NCBI RefSeq assembly: GCF_000382365.1
Contig: NZ_KB908215.1
Coordinates: 248,001-312,000 of the forward strand
Reading direction: 5' to 3'
Source: Pannonibacter phragmitetus DSM 14782
GTDB taxonomy: Bacteria; Pseudomonadota; Alphaproteobacteria; Rhizobiales; Stappiaceae
Length of the DNA stretch: 64,000 bases
Part shown: one piece after another, positions 29,177-37,678 of the stretch
Layout of the letters: each line of letters starts with the position of its first letter
Position numbering within the stretch: position 1 is the stretch's first letter
The notes under the pieces: generated by a model
The model's input: the letters and a program-made list of their open reading frames with translations, nothing else
Database searches by the model: none
What the model was told of the DNA's origin: nothing
Made by a program: the position numbers and the translations under genes

Positions 29177-29629
29177 TCAATTGCTCTTCTGTTCTTCCTC
29201 GCCCTTCCAGACGCCCTGCTGCTTCAGCGCATCAGCGACTTCCTTCGGAACGTAGTTCTCGTCATGCTTTGCGAGGACGTTGTCGGCCTGGAACACCCCG
29301 TCGGGTCCGATCATGCCTTCCGTCACAACGCCCTGCCCCTCACGGAACAGGTCCGGCAGAATCCCCGTATAAGCCACCTGCACGGTGTTGGACGTATCCG
29401 TCACCCGGAACAGCACTTCAGCGTTGGCGCGGCGTTCGACGGACCCTTCCTCGACCAGCCCACCCAGCCTGATACGCTGACCGGGCGCGATCTGCTTGGT
29501 CATCACATCGGTCGGTGTCTGGAAGAACACGATCTGGTCGCTCAGCGCATAAAGGATCAGGCCGGCAGCAGCGGCAAGCACCACTCCGGCTCCGCCGATC
29601 AGTGTAAGACGGCGCTGTTTTCTGGTCAT
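29177..29629 (-). CDS. ccmE: haem chaperone CcmE/CycJ
   Basis: 150-residue periplasmic haem chaperone with an N-terminal membrane anchor (residues 9-28). The covalent haem-binding His is seen in [10 protein letters not shown], the family HXXXY motif, near residue 122. The OB-fold signature [13 protein letters not shown] is present. Lies between ccmI and ccmF, 41 bp after ccmI. Confidence 0.97.
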   Translation of the reverse strand: MTRKQRRLTLIGGAGVVLAAAAGLILYALSDQIVFFQTPTDVMTKQIAPGQRIRLGGLVEEGSVERRANAEVLFRVTDTSNTVQVAYTGILPDLFREGQGVVTEGMIGPDGVFQADNVLAKHDENYVPKEVADALKQQGVWKGEEEQKSN

Positions 29630-29670
29630 TCCCTGATCCGCTCCCTCACGGTTCCTCTTGCGGCTGGCTC

Positions 29671-30816
29671 TCAGTTTCCGAGCCCGAGTTCCTTCTCCAG
29701 CTCGTCGAGACGGGCCAGCGCAGACTGGTTTCCGGTCATTGCCTGCCGTGCCTTGCCAAGTGTTTCCTTGGCAGCCTCGCGTGCACCGAGGACGAGCTGG
29801 GAACGGACAAGCCTCTCCCAGTCCTCAATGGCGCCACCGTCCCTGTCTAACCTCTCCTGCAGGCCGTCCACCATGCTCTGGATCATGGACTGGCGATCTT
29901 CTGCACCCATTTCTCCGGCTGCCCGCACATCATCTGCCGTCGGACCGGGCATGGCTGCGGGCGGAACCTGCCCCTGGACCGCAGCAAGCTCCTGCCGCGC
30001 CACGGGCACCCAGGGTGCGCTCTCGTCCGCTCCCTCCAGCAGTTGCGTCCAAGCCTTCACGGCTTCATCCTTCCTGCCATCCTGACCATAGGCCAGCGCA
30101 AGGAAAAACCTTGGCTTCACCGCATCCGGCGACAAGGCAACAGCCCGTTCAAACGCAGCTTTCGCATCAGCGGTCACAACACCGCGCGCGGCAACCACAA
30201 GTGCCTCGCCGAGGCCCGACTCGAGTTCCTCGCGGCTGCCATTCAGGCGGATGGCGTTGCTGAAAGCCCTTGCCGAATCTTCCGGCCGGCCCAGTGACAT
30301 GTAGACGGGCGCAAGCACTTCCCATCCGCGCCCATCTGCCGGGTTCTGCGCCAGATGCTGCTCAACACGGGCAACCATCTGATTCACTGGAAGGGTCTCA
30401 ACAGGCGTATTCAGCCGGGCCGAAAGAGGCTGATCCGGATAGGAGGGCGAACCGGCGGCCATGTAAATACCGAGCGCAGCCGCAGGTACAGCCAGAATCG
30501 CCAGGGCCATAACGGCCTTGTCACGGCCTCCGCCCTTGCTCCCGGCAGCATCCTGCTGACCGGCAGACAAGCCGCTGTCCCTGCGCAAGGCGATAAGACG
30601 GCGCGCAATCTCTGTTCGGGCAGCTTTCGCCGCAGTCTCGTCAATCACACCGCGCGCGAGATCCTTGTCCAGCTCATCCAGCTGGGCCTTGTAAACAGCC
30701 TCCCCCGCAGCGGCATCGCCGGCAACAAGGCCAGAAGCAGCTCCGCGCCTGAGCGGCACGAGAATGGAGAGCGCCGCTGCTGCGGTCAAAAGAGCGAAAA
30801 AGATCCAGAGTGTCAT
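29671..30816 (-). CDS. ccmI: cytochrome c biogenesis TPR protein CcmI/CycH
   Basis: 381 residues from ATG 30816 ([13 protein letters not shown]); the open frame extends 61 codons upstream without family-like sequence. Two N-terminal membrane segments flank a cytoplasmic loop ([18 protein letters not shown]); the periplasmic part has TPR repeats ([24 protein letters not shown]). It binds apocytochrome c and hands it to CcmFH. First gene of the ccmIEFH operon. Confidence 0.94.
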   Translation of the reverse strand: MTLWIFFALLTAAAALSILVPLRRGAASGLVAGDAAAGEAVYKAQLDELDKDLARGVIDETAAKAARTEIARRLIALRRDSGLSAGQQDAAGSKGGGRDKAVMALAILAVPAAALGIYMAAGSPSYPDQPLSARLNTPVETLPVNQMVARVEQHLAQNPADGRGWEVLAPVYMSLGRPEDSARAFSNAIRLNGSREELESGLGEALVVAARGVVTADAKAAFERAVALSPDAVKPRFFLALAYGQDGRKDEAVKAWTQLLEGADESAPWVPVARQELAAVQGQVPPAAMPGPTADDVRAAGEMGAEDRQSMIQSMVDGLQERLDRDGGAIEDWERLVRSQLVLGAREAAKETLGKARQAMTGNQSALARLDELEKELGLGN

Positions 30817-30920
30817 GCCGCCATATAGATCGTTACACACCCGGTCTGGCAACAAAAGAGTGTGTGACCTTGGGTCGCGGTGAAAACACGGATCTGAAAA
30901 GCATGCAGAAAGCAGCCGTT

Positions 30921-32348
30921 TCAGGCCGCAGCAGCCATCGCGCTTTGCCGGCTTCGCCTCAGAAGAGCGGCATAGTCCTGACCAAAACAGATCTCGCAAA
31001 GCTGTATGGCCGCCTCGGCGGCTGAGGCGATAGCATCCCGGTTTGGCCCTCTGGTCTTTCCCAGATCGGAAATCAGCGACCGGGAGATGATCTCCAGTGT
31101 CTGTTCGACAGCCTGGCGTGCCCGCTTTCCAGCTTCGTTCACGGCCAGAACCTCTGCCGCGCTGCGGCTCAGATCCAGCACTCTCAAGGTGCGGACGGCC
31201 GCATCAAGGGCAGCCTCGTCGGACCGGAATTCGCCATCGGCACCTGTCTTGGGCACCTGCAACGCCCGGCGGACCGTTCCGGCAGCACCTGCCAGTTCAT
31301 CGGCGACAGCAGCCGAGATGCTGCGGCGGGTTTCTGCAATCCGGCCGCGCCACTGCTCCGCCTCGGTCAGATCCATGTCCCGCTCCACTCCCTTGACCAC
31401 CGCCGCATATGCAGACAGAGCCCCCGCGAAGCCAACAGGATCGGGATTGTTCTTGCGGTGTTCATGCGCCAGCAGATGCAGCCGCTCCACCTCCGAAATC
31501 ACAATCGAGGCAAAGGGCGCATACCGGGTCTTCGTCAGCCACCTTGCGCCGCGGACCTTCGCCAGCCGCTCCGCAAAGGGGCCCAGCGACCAGGGAGCCT
31601 CCGCCCTGTCCAGCATGGCGGCCGCAATCACCGGCACATCTTCGGGATGGCGCGTGGCATAGGCGGAAACCAGATCAAGAATGTTCCCATCCTGTTTCAA
31701 GGTCCGCTCGCTGAGCGTGTCGGGGATGCGCCGGAGGAACGCCCTCAGCCAGGGCTCAGCCCGGAAAACCTTCGCGACATCTGCAAGATCCTGCAGGGCG
31801 CGTTCGCCGCCCAGCATCATCTTCAGCCGGCGCTCCTCACGTTCCGAGGCCGCGCAGTCCTCCAGAATGCCCGTCAGCGCCTCGCCTGCCTTTTTGCGCA
31901 AGACCGCCGCCACGCGGTGAACCCGCTCACCATCATCGGGCCGTTTCTCCAGAAACTCGACCGCTCTTGCGATATCGCCAGCCAGGACATCACGCTCGAT
32001 CCAGTTCCAGAATTCACTCAGATAAGGCCGGTAAATCCGCCCCTCCTGCTTGTGGGGGAGCTGTTCATCAATGGCAAAGGCATCCAGCGGCGCGAAGAAA
32101 CTCCGCTCCAGTTTCTGCCGCCAGTTGGGGCCGGCATGCTGGCTTGGAGTTTCATCCGCAGATCCATCACTGGATGACTGTCCAGACAACAACGCCAGTG
32201 CTGCAGCCAGAACAAGCTCTGCATGAGGCTCGTTCTGTCCAAGTGCCTGCGTCCTCTCAAGGCTTCTGGCCAGCATGGACACAGCTCCCGGAGACAGCTC
32301 TCCGAGATAGGACTCTATCTTCTTTTTCAGAAGATCCTGATCGGTCAT
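30921..32348 (-). CDS. conserved hypothetical helical protein, 475 aa
   Basis: No domain recognised. About 475 residues from ATG 32348 (MTDQDLLKKKIESYLG); a TTG seven codons upstream is an alternative, and neither has a clear ribosome site. The protein is helical and soluble, with no signal peptide or membrane segment. Its N-terminal heptad-like start and Ala/Leu-rich helices resemble large alphaproteobacterial helical scaffolds, including DUF2336, but similarity is only in style. It lies 104 bp upstream of ccmI on the same strand and downstream of a lipoprotein gene with a terminator between them. Confidence 0.75.
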   Translation of the reverse strand: MTDQDLLKKKIESYLGELSPGAVSMLARSLERTQALGQNEPHAELVLAAALALLSGQSSSDGSADETPSQHAGPNWRQKLERSFFAPLDAFAIDEQLPHKQEGRIYRPYLSEFWNWIERDVLAGDIARAVEFLEKRPDDGERVHRVAAVLRKKAGEALTGILEDCAASEREERRLKMMLGGERALQDLADVAKVFRAEPWLRAFLRRIPDTLSERTLKQDGNILDLVSAYATRHPEDVPVIAAAMLDRAEAPWSLGPFAERLAKVRGARWLTKTRYAPFASIVISEVERLHLLAHEHRKNNPDPVGFAGALSAYAAVVKGVERDMDLTEAEQWRGRIAETRRSISAAVADELAGAAGTVRRALQVPKTGADGEFRSDEAALDAAVRTLRVLDLSRSAAEVLAVNEAGKRARQAVEQTLEIISRSLISDLGKTRGPNRDAIASAAEAAIQLCEICFGQDYAALLRRSRQSAMAAAA

Positions 32349-32483
32349 GATACGCAGAACTTTGATCAACCGGATAAAACTGAAGGAACGCTAGCACTTC
32401 AGGGCTTAAGTGTTCCTTTCCAGTTGGTTGATCCTGATGTTAAAATCTTGCGCTTTCGCTGGTTCAAACCGGCGCAAGCAAAC

Positions 32484-32508
32484 AAAAAACCCGCCGGAAA
32501 CCGGCGGG
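32484..32508 (-). terminator. intrinsic terminator after lipoprotein gene
   Basis: On the minus strand an 8-bp stem CCCGCCGG / CCGGCGGG with a 3-base loop is followed by six T (A-run 32484-32489 on the plus strand). It lies about 40 bp downstream of the lipoprotein stop and separates that gene from the 475-residue protein gene. Confidence 0.9.
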
Positions 32509-32545
32509 CAAACATTGGACCCAGCAATGCAAGGCCTGAACAGGC

Positions 32546-33001
32546 TCAGCCGATCGGGCGCCACAGTCCCTTTTCATCGGTGCAGGCCGTTGCACGGGCC
32601 ACCACAGGAACAGGATTGTCCTTGGACGTCACCTGATGTGTGAACTCGCGGCACTCGGTGTTGTTCACCTGATATCTGGGGCCCGGACGGACTTCACCCT
32701 GACGGCCGGTCCGCGGATTGTCCCAGCGCACAGCACCACCCGCGCCCGGGGTAGCAAGCGCCTGCTTCTGCGCTTCGGCCGCCACGCGCCGGTCACTCGA
32801 TTCAAGCACGAGACCGGGCGTGCCTTCCAGCAGCTTGTTGATCGCTGCGTTGGCTTCGGCCTCGGCGATCGATTTCTCGGAACGGCCAAAAGCCGAACCC
32901 CACAGATCCATGCCGCCGGAGCTGCTGTCACTGCCGAGCGAGCCGCAAGCCGACAGGCCTGCAGACAAGAGTACAATCAACCCACTTTTGCTCAACCGCA
33001 T
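32546..33001 (-). CDS. small lipoprotein of unknown function
   Basis: 151 residues from ATG 33001 (MRLSKSGLIV), with GGAG six bases upstream; the upstream in-frame codons are not needed. A lipoprotein signal peptide ends in LSAC, so Cys-19 is the likely lipidated residue. The rest is soluble, with a C-terminal half bearing two cysteines (NNTECREF and TACTDEKG) that resembles 17-kDa surface-antigen-like domains. A glycine/serine tether follows the Cys. No function can be assigned; location near feuQ and ccmI suggests an envelope role only. Confidence 0.8.
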   Translation of the reverse strand: MRLSKSGLIVLLSAGLSACGSLGSDSSSGGMDLWGSAFGRSEKSIAEAEANAAINKLLEGTPGLVLESSDRRVAAEAQKQALATPGAGGAVRWDNPRTGRQGEVRPGPRYQVNNTECREFTHQVTSKDNPVPVVARATACTDEKGLWRPIG

Positions 33002-33302
33002 CTCGCACTCCATCAACCGGCCATCACGGACCGGTCCGCGCGTTCTCAAACGCGACAACGCAAGAATGGTAACAAGGTTCCCATACTGCGCCGTTATCCT
33101 TAAAATTTCCCAAATTTATGGCCGAATCACGCCATCTTGATGAAACATTAGGGATGTTGCAGCGCACTCTTAGTGATGTAGGTCACAGGGTGGAGGGCGT
33201 CCAGTAAAGCTGCATTACCCAACCTTACAAAGAACCTCACACCTGCCCTCGCACGGCAAGGGCAGTTTTGGGGTGTCATAGTCAGCCCCGAAAGGCACAG
33301 CA
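33002..33302. other. 301-bp intergenic region, no gene seen
   Basis: Lies between feuQ and the lipoprotein gene. It contains an AT-rich stretch (33090-33125) and a 7-8 bp stem CTGCCCT / AGGGCAG at about 33243-33265 with four T on the plus strand. The lipoprotein promoter is expected here, but no convincing -35/-10 pair was found on the minus strand. No ORF of note or RNA gene was seen. Confidence 0.5.
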
Positions 33303-34703
33303 TCACACGGCGGGCAGCAGGAGGCGTGCTTTCAATCCGCCGAGCTCCGAAGATGACAACTCGAAACGGCCACCGTAAAGTCCCGCCAGATCCGCAACAA
33401 TCGACAGCCCGAGTCCCGTGCCGGGCACGCTTTCGTCCAGCCGCTTGCCGCGTTTCACCGCTTCCTTGCGCTGCTCCTCCGTGAGTCCTGGCCCGTCATC
33501 CTCGACAATGATTTCGATGAACTGACGGCCAGGGGCTCCGGTGTCTGTCAGCCGCGATGTCAGCCGCACCTCGTACCTTGCCCACTTGCAGGCATTGTCC
33601 ATGAGGTTCCCGGCCATTTCCTCAAGGTCCTGCTGCTCGCCCCGGAAGCGCATCCCCTCGGCGCAATCGGCGGATATATCCAGCCCCTTGGCATCATGGA
33701 TACGCTCCATCACGCGGGCCAGCTTCGTCAGAACCGGCTCAGCCGGAGTCGCAACGCCAATCACCCGCCGCTGGGCAGCCATCCGCGCCCGCTCAAGATG
33801 ATGGTCAACCTGCGTACGCATGATTCCGGCCTGTTCGGCCATCTTTTCCGCAAATGGCCCGCCCTGTGCCCGGGCTTCATTGGAGATCACGCTCAAGGGC
33901 GTCTTCAGGGCATGGGCCAGATTGCCAACATGGGTGCGGGCGCGCTCCACCACTTCCCGGTTCGAGGCAATCAGCGCATTTAGTTCCACGGCAAGCGGAG
34001 CAAGTTCCGAGGGCAGATCCTCCTCCACACGCTCGGCGTCGCCCTGCCGGACCGCTGCCAGCGATGCCTGCAGCCGCTTCAGCGGCATAAGTCCATAGCG
34101 AACCTGAAGAAACACAGCAGCCACCAGCCCGAGGCCAAAGACAAACAGCGTCAGCGCCACCTGGCCGGCAAAGGCTCTCACATCCTGCCGCAGCCCGGCA
34201 GTGCGCCCGGCTACGGCAATGAGATAGCTTTTGCCGTCAAAAGAGATGATCCGCTGCGTCACCCGCAATTCGTCGTTGCCGGGGCCCGTCATGGCGGCGC
34301 TGCTGCTGCGCTCCCCCTCGCCCAACGCGGGAAGGTTCAACGGATCCCCGAGCAGCGAAGGCGAGGCGAACACCCGCTCGCCGCCCGCCAGATCCGTCAC
34401 CGTCCAGTACCAGCCCGAAAGCGGCAGGGAGAAGCGCGGTTCTCCCAGATTGTCCGGCCGGTTCAGCGGCTCTCCGGCGGCAGCAGGCGCCATCGCGCCG
34501 ATGATGCTTTTCTGGTAGACCTCAAGCTGGCTGTCAAAGCCACGTTCCACAGCTTCACGGTAAAGGCCGACGAGGATAACGCCCGCGATTACAAGCGCTG
34601 CCGTCGACCAGAGCGAGGCAGCCAGCACCAGCCGTGTTGCCAGGGACCTGCGCTGCGGCGGCCCTGCGGCCACATTCCGCAAAGCCTGATCCGGCCCGCT
34701 CAC
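33303..34703 (-). CDS. feuQ: sensor histidine kinase, FeuQ-like (PhoQ-type)
   Basis: 466-residue membrane kinase. N-terminal helix (about 26-46), a periplasmic domain of about 120 residues beginning VERGFDSQLEVYQKSIIGA, second helix (ALTLFVFGLGLVAAVFLQVRYG), HAMP-like linker, H-box NLAHALKTPLSVISNEA and HATPase with DDGPGLT and GTGLGLSIVADL. Together with the adjacent FeuP-like regulator and PepSY protein this matches the FeuNPQ pathway of Sinorhizobium, where FeuPQ controls cyclic glucan export. ATG overlaps the feuP stop (ATGA). Confidence 0.85.
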   Translation of the reverse strand: MSGPDQALRNVAAGPPQRRSLATRLVLAASLWSTAALVIAGVILVGLYREAVERGFDSQLEVYQKSIIGAMAPAAAGEPLNRPDNLGEPRFSLPLSGWYWTVTDLAGGERVFASPSLLGDPLNLPALGEGERSSSAAMTGPGNDELRVTQRIISFDGKSYLIAVAGRTAGLRQDVRAFAGQVALTLFVFGLGLVAAVFLQVRYGLMPLKRLQASLAAVRQGDAERVEEDLPSELAPLAVELNALIASNREVVERARTHVGNLAHALKTPLSVISNEARAQGGPFAEKMAEQAGIMRTQVDHHLERARMAAQRRVIGVATPAEPVLTKLARVMERIHDAKGLDISADCAEGMRFRGEQQDLEEMAGNLMDNACKWARYEVRLTSRLTDTGAPGRQFIEIIVEDDGPGLTEEQRKEAVKRGKRLDESVPGTGLGLSIVADLAGLYGGRFELSSSELGGLKARLLLPAV

Positions 34704-35362
34704 ACCGGCTCTCCCATCCGGTAGCCAAGCCCACGGATGGTTTCGATATAGTCCCCGCCCAGCTTCTTGCGCAGGCGTCCGACAAAGACCTCGATCGTAT
34801 TGGAATCCCGGTCAAAATCTTGATCGTAGAGATGCTCCACCAGCTCAGTGCGGGAGATCACCTTGCCCTTGTGGTGCAGCAGATAGGCCAGAAGGCGGTA
34901 TTCCAGCGACGTCAGCTTCACCGGATTGCCGCCCACCGTTACCCGGCTGGTGCGCAAATCGGCGCGCAGGTCACCACATTCGATTTCATTGGAGGCAAGG
35001 CCGGCCGCGCGGCGCACCAGCGCCCGCACCCGCGCCAGCACTTCTTCCATATGGAAGGGCTTGGCCACATAGTCATCCGCGCCCGCATCAATGCCAGCCA
35101 CCTTGTCAGACCAGCGGTCGCGGGCGGTCAGAATCAGCACGGGCATGGTGCGTTTGTTGCGGCGCCATTTCTCCAGCACCGAGAGACCATCGAGGACTGG
35201 AAGACCCAGATCCAGCACCACAGCGTCATAGGGCTCAGTATCACCGAGATAGTGCCCCTCCTCGCCGTCATAGGCGCGGTCCACAACATAGCCCGCTTCG
35301 GTCAGCGCCTCGGCAAGCTGGCGGTTCAGGTCCTTGTCGTCTTCAACAATGAGGAGGCGCAT
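34700..35362 (-). CDS. feuP: OmpR-family response regulator, FeuP-like
   Basis: 220 residues. Receiver domain: EDDKDLNRQL at the N-terminus, phospho-acceptor Asp in VVLDLGLP (about 51), Lys in YVAKPF (about 101). The winged helix contains EHLYDQDFDRDSNTIEVFVG, strongly like rhizobial FeuP/PhoP-type regulators. Partner of the FeuQ-like kinase (ATGA overlap). In rhizobia FeuP was first linked to iron uptake and later to ndvA expression and osmoadaptation; those targets are not in this window. Confidence 0.88.
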   Translation of the reverse strand: MRLLIVEDDKDLNRQLAEALTEAGYVVDRAYDGEEGHYLGDTEPYDAVVLDLGLPVLDGLSVLEKWRRNKRTMPVLILTARDRWSDKVAGIDAGADDYVAKPFHMEEVLARVRALVRRAAGLASNEIECGDLRADLRTSRVTVGGNPVKLTSLEYRLLAYLLHHKGKVISRTELVEHLYDQDFDRDSNTIEVFVGRLRKKLGGDYIETIRGLGYRMGEPV

Positions 35363-35419
35363 CTGTCTTCCCGGATGGATCTGTCTATCGTCACATTTAG
35401 GCGAGTCTTCGCCCTGTGC

Positions 35420-35677
35420 CTACCGGCTGGCGTCGACAACGACTGTCGTCACCTGTCCGTTGGCCAGCACGGAGAGACGGTAGACATAGCGCCCGCCCTC
35501 GATACACAGCTGCGCCTTGACGATTTCGCCGCCCACGGAGCCTGCGACAGCACCCAGCGGCTGCGCCTGCCCGCTTGCCACGGCCTGTTGCGCCTCGCCC
35601 TGCGACAGGCAATTGGCTGCAGCCGGGACAAGTCCGGCGAGAAGAAAGAGAATGGCGGCGGCAAAAGATCTGGTCAC
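35420..35677 (-). CDS. small periplasmic PepSY-like protein, candidate FeuN
   Basis: 85 residues from GTG 35677 (VTRSFAAAILFLLAG), with AGGAA about eight bases upstream. A Sec signal peptide ends near PAAA; the mature part is one PepSY-like unit (LSQGEAQQAV ... VKAQLCIEGGRYVYRLSVLANG). It lies 57 bp upstream of feuP on the same strand. In Sinorhizobium meliloti FeuN is a small periplasmic inhibitor of FeuQ encoded with feuPQ; size, location and export agree, but identity is inferred from position. Confidence 0.75.
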   Translation of the reverse strand: MTRSFAAAILFLLAGLVPAAANCLSQGEAQQAVASGQAQPLGAVAGSVGGEIVKAQLCIEGGRYVYRLSVLANGQVTTVVVDASR

Positions 35678-35750
35678 GGGACTGTTCCTGCTTCGGTTCG
35701 GGCCGGAAGTATCCCTTTTGTAGCTGCCTCTGCCTGAATGGCAAATGAAC

Positions 35751-35776
35751 GGGGCTGACAGTCTCCCGTCAGCCCC
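35751..35776 (-). terminator. stem-loop at the end of the GTA/lysis cluster
   Basis: Perfect 9-bp stem GGGGCTGAC / GTCAGCCCC with an 8-base loop, 22 bp after the stop of the holin-like gene. On the minus strand it is followed by GTTCATTTG, a poor T-run, so it may be a weak terminator. It marks the border between the GTA/lysis genes and feuN. Confidence 0.55.
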
Positions 35777-35797
35777 GGGCATCCTTTCAGGCCCCGC

Positions 35798-35998
35798 TTA
35801 CTTGCGCCAGGCCGCAGGCTCCGTCGTCACATGCCGCAGGAGGATGTTGACGATGCCGATCGCCATGACGGCAAACGGCCCCCAGCCGTCCGGCAGAACC
35901 TTGCTCCAGTCGATCAGATCAAGCTGATCCAGAATCCCGCCCCCCAGACTGGCGATGCCAACCGCTCCATTGAAGGCAAATGTCTTCCAACCATTCAT
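35798..35998 (-). CDS. holin-like small membrane protein
   Basis: 66 residues with one clear hydrophobic helix (GPFAVMAIGIVNILLR, about 40-55) and a weaker N-terminal one, ending in a charged tail. Similar small proteins accompany lysozymes in alphaproteobacterial phages. It follows the endolysin by 24 bp on the same strand; AGGA lies eight bases before the ATG. The endolysin lacks a signal peptide, so a holin-type partner would be needed for its release. The holin role is inferred from size, topology and position. Confidence 0.7.
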   Translation of the reverse strand: MNGWKTFAFNGAVGIASLGGGILDQLDLIDWSKVLPDGWGPFAVMAIGIVNILLRHVTTEPAAWRK

Positions 35999-36022
35999 AT
36001 GCCTGTCCTTACGCTTCCGGTT

Positions 36023-36907
36023 TCAGGAAATGAACTGGCGGGCAAGCAGCCGGATACGGCCCCGGTTTGCCCAAGCCAGATAAATCACGAAGGCAAGGCC
36101 AGCCAGTGCCAGCCCCCAGCCAAGGACTTCCATCCAGCTGTCGCCGTTCGAAACGGAGACACCTGCACCGGTCGCACCGCTGATCAGCGTTCCAGCCACG
36201 CCTCTCTGCTTTCCGACGGCACGCTCCAGTTCCGAGAGCGTTGCCGGTCCCAGCCTGCCGTCGAGCTTCAGCGGCGGGTGCTCGATCTGGAATGCCAGCA
36301 CGGCCGCCCGCGTAAGCGGCCCTTCAATCCCGTCGGCAGGGCCGGGCTTGAAGCCAAGCCGTGCCAGCATCTGCTGGCCCCGCATCACCTCAGGGTCCGG
36401 CTCGGGCAGGGAGTTATGCCCGTTGAAGCCATAATCGCCGCCCTGAAGAAGCTGGGCTTCTTCAGACCTGCGCCGGACCAGTCCCGGCAGAATGCGCCCT
36501 CCGGCCCGGATGCCGGTCATGGCCAGCAGCCGCGCGGCCTCGGCCACGTTTCCGGCCGCCAGTGCCGCCGCCCAGCGCCAGGAGAGGCACTGCTCCCCCA
36601 GATTGTAGACAGCCGAAACAACCGCATCGAACTGGTTCTGCGGAAGCTTGCCGAACCGGCGCAGCACCGCAGCGCCATATTCATGATCCGCCAGCGTCTT
36701 CAGCACGGTATTGGCTTCGGCCCGGTCGATCATGTCTCCGGCTTTGAGGTCCTTGCGGCCCCGCTTCGTCCACCAGTCACGGAACAGCCGGGAGGCAAGG
36801 GTGAAGCCGTAACCGATCGTCGGCACCCCGGCCGGATCCATGTAGGCACGCGAGGAAAAGCCCTCGTGCCGGGCAATAAAGGCAAGCCCTTCAGGACTGA
36901 CATTCAT
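36023..36907 (-). CDS. phage-type lysozyme (GH24) with peptidoglycan-binding domain, GTA-linked endolysin
   Basis: 294 residues from ATG 36907 with GAGGGA nine bases upstream; GTG/ATG codons three and two codons earlier are alternatives. The N-terminal T4-lysozyme-like domain has the Glu-8-Asp-5-Thr triad in HEGFSSRAYMDPAGVPTIGYG-like sequence (about residues 12-31). A PG_binding_1 module follows (ARLGFKPGPADGIEGPLTRAAV), and a C-terminal membrane helix (VLGWGLALAGLAFVIYLAW). No signal peptide. It should cleave murein during particle release. In R. capsulatus the GTA endolysin and holin genes lie far from the structural cluster; here they abut it. Confidence 0.88.
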   Translation of the reverse strand: MNVSPEGLAFIARHEGFSSRAYMDPAGVPTIGYGFTLASRLFRDWWTKRGRKDLKAGDMIDRAEANTVLKTLADHEYGAAVLRRFGKLPQNQFDAVVSAVYNLGEQCLSWRWAAALAAGNVAEAARLLAMTGIRAGGRILPGLVRRRSEEAQLLQGGDYGFNGHNSLPEPDPEVMRGQQMLARLGFKPGPADGIEGPLTRAAVLAFQIEHPPLKLDGRLGPATLSELERAVGKQRGVAGTLISGATGAGVSVSNGDSWMEVLGWGLALAGLAFVIYLAWANRGRIRLLARQFIS

Positions 36908-36952
36908 GATCATCACTCCCTCGAAAACACTTGAACTCGTGGCCTTGCGCCT

Positions 36953-37678
36953 TCACGTTGCAGGCACCCCCGCGATCAGGCACTGCACGGCCACGCGGAC
37001 GGCACCACCGGTGAAGTTCCCGCCATTGGCCGACAGGCGCACGCTGGTGGGCGCATAGAAGGCAGTCGGGCCAATCACCCCCGCATTCTGCCCTCCGGCG
37101 GTGATGCCCAAAGCCCCGCCAAACTTCGACCTTTCGGAAGAAAGTCCGCAGTCATAGGACGCAGCACCTGTGATTGTTGTGAGTGTCCGGCAGGAGACGG
37201 CAAAGACCACCGCCCTGTTCGGGATCAGCCCCGGCGCCTCCACATAAGCCCCGCTCATCCCGGAGAGTGTCGCCTCCAGCACGGAGAGACCTGCCGTCGC
37301 TCCGCCGCTGCTGCGGGCCAGCACCATCTGCGGCCCGAGCAGTGCGGCATAGTCCCGCCAGCCCCCGCCTGAAAACACCAGCAGCCTGCCCTCGGACGCA
37401 AGAAACGCCCGCAGCCCCTCAAAGCCCGGATAGAACACCCAGGCCCCGCCGCTGTAATGCGCTGCTTTGCCCTCGTGCCCGGCAAAAGCGCCCCAGGCAC
37501 CGGATGCGACCAGAAAGCTATCGCCCTCTCCGGCAACGGCAGGCGGCGCCTGCCGCTCCTCGATCAGCCGCAAGTGCGCCAGCGCATCCAGCCGCACCAG
37601 CGCCTCGTTGTGGGTCACGTGTTTCTGCGCCTGCGCTGCCGCAATCAGCGGCAGGCCCAGCCTTGCTGTCTCAGACAT
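36953..37678 (-). CDS. DUF2793 protein, probable GTA fibre/spike component
   Basis: 241 residues starting SETARLGLPLIAAAQAQKHVTHNEAL, the DUF2793 hallmark (LP.I..AQAQKHVT.NEAL). The first ~100 residues are the conserved DUF2793 region, followed by a beta-rich C-terminal domain of about 140 residues like trimeric fibre tips. It overlaps the stop of the g15-type gene by eight bases, so it is translated with the tail genes. DUF2793 proteins occur in phage and GTA fibres; receptor binding is the likely job. Confidence 0.85.
   Translation of the reverse strand: MSETARLGLPLIAAAQAQKHVTHNEALVRLDALAHLRLIEERQAPPAVAGEGDSFLVASGAWGAFAGHEGKAAHYSGGAWVFYPGFEGLRAFLASEGRLLVFSGGGWRDYAALLGPQMVLARSSGGATAGLSVLEATLSGMSGAYVEAPGLIPNRAVVFAVSCRTLTTITGAASYDCGLSSERSKFGGALGITAGGQNAGVIGPTAFYAPTSVRLSANGGNFTGGAVRVAVQCLIAGVPAT

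Noticed and set aside
33240-33265. Terminator for feuQ
   Set aside because: The short stem has its T bases on the plus strand, opposite to feuQ, and no plus-strand gene ends there.
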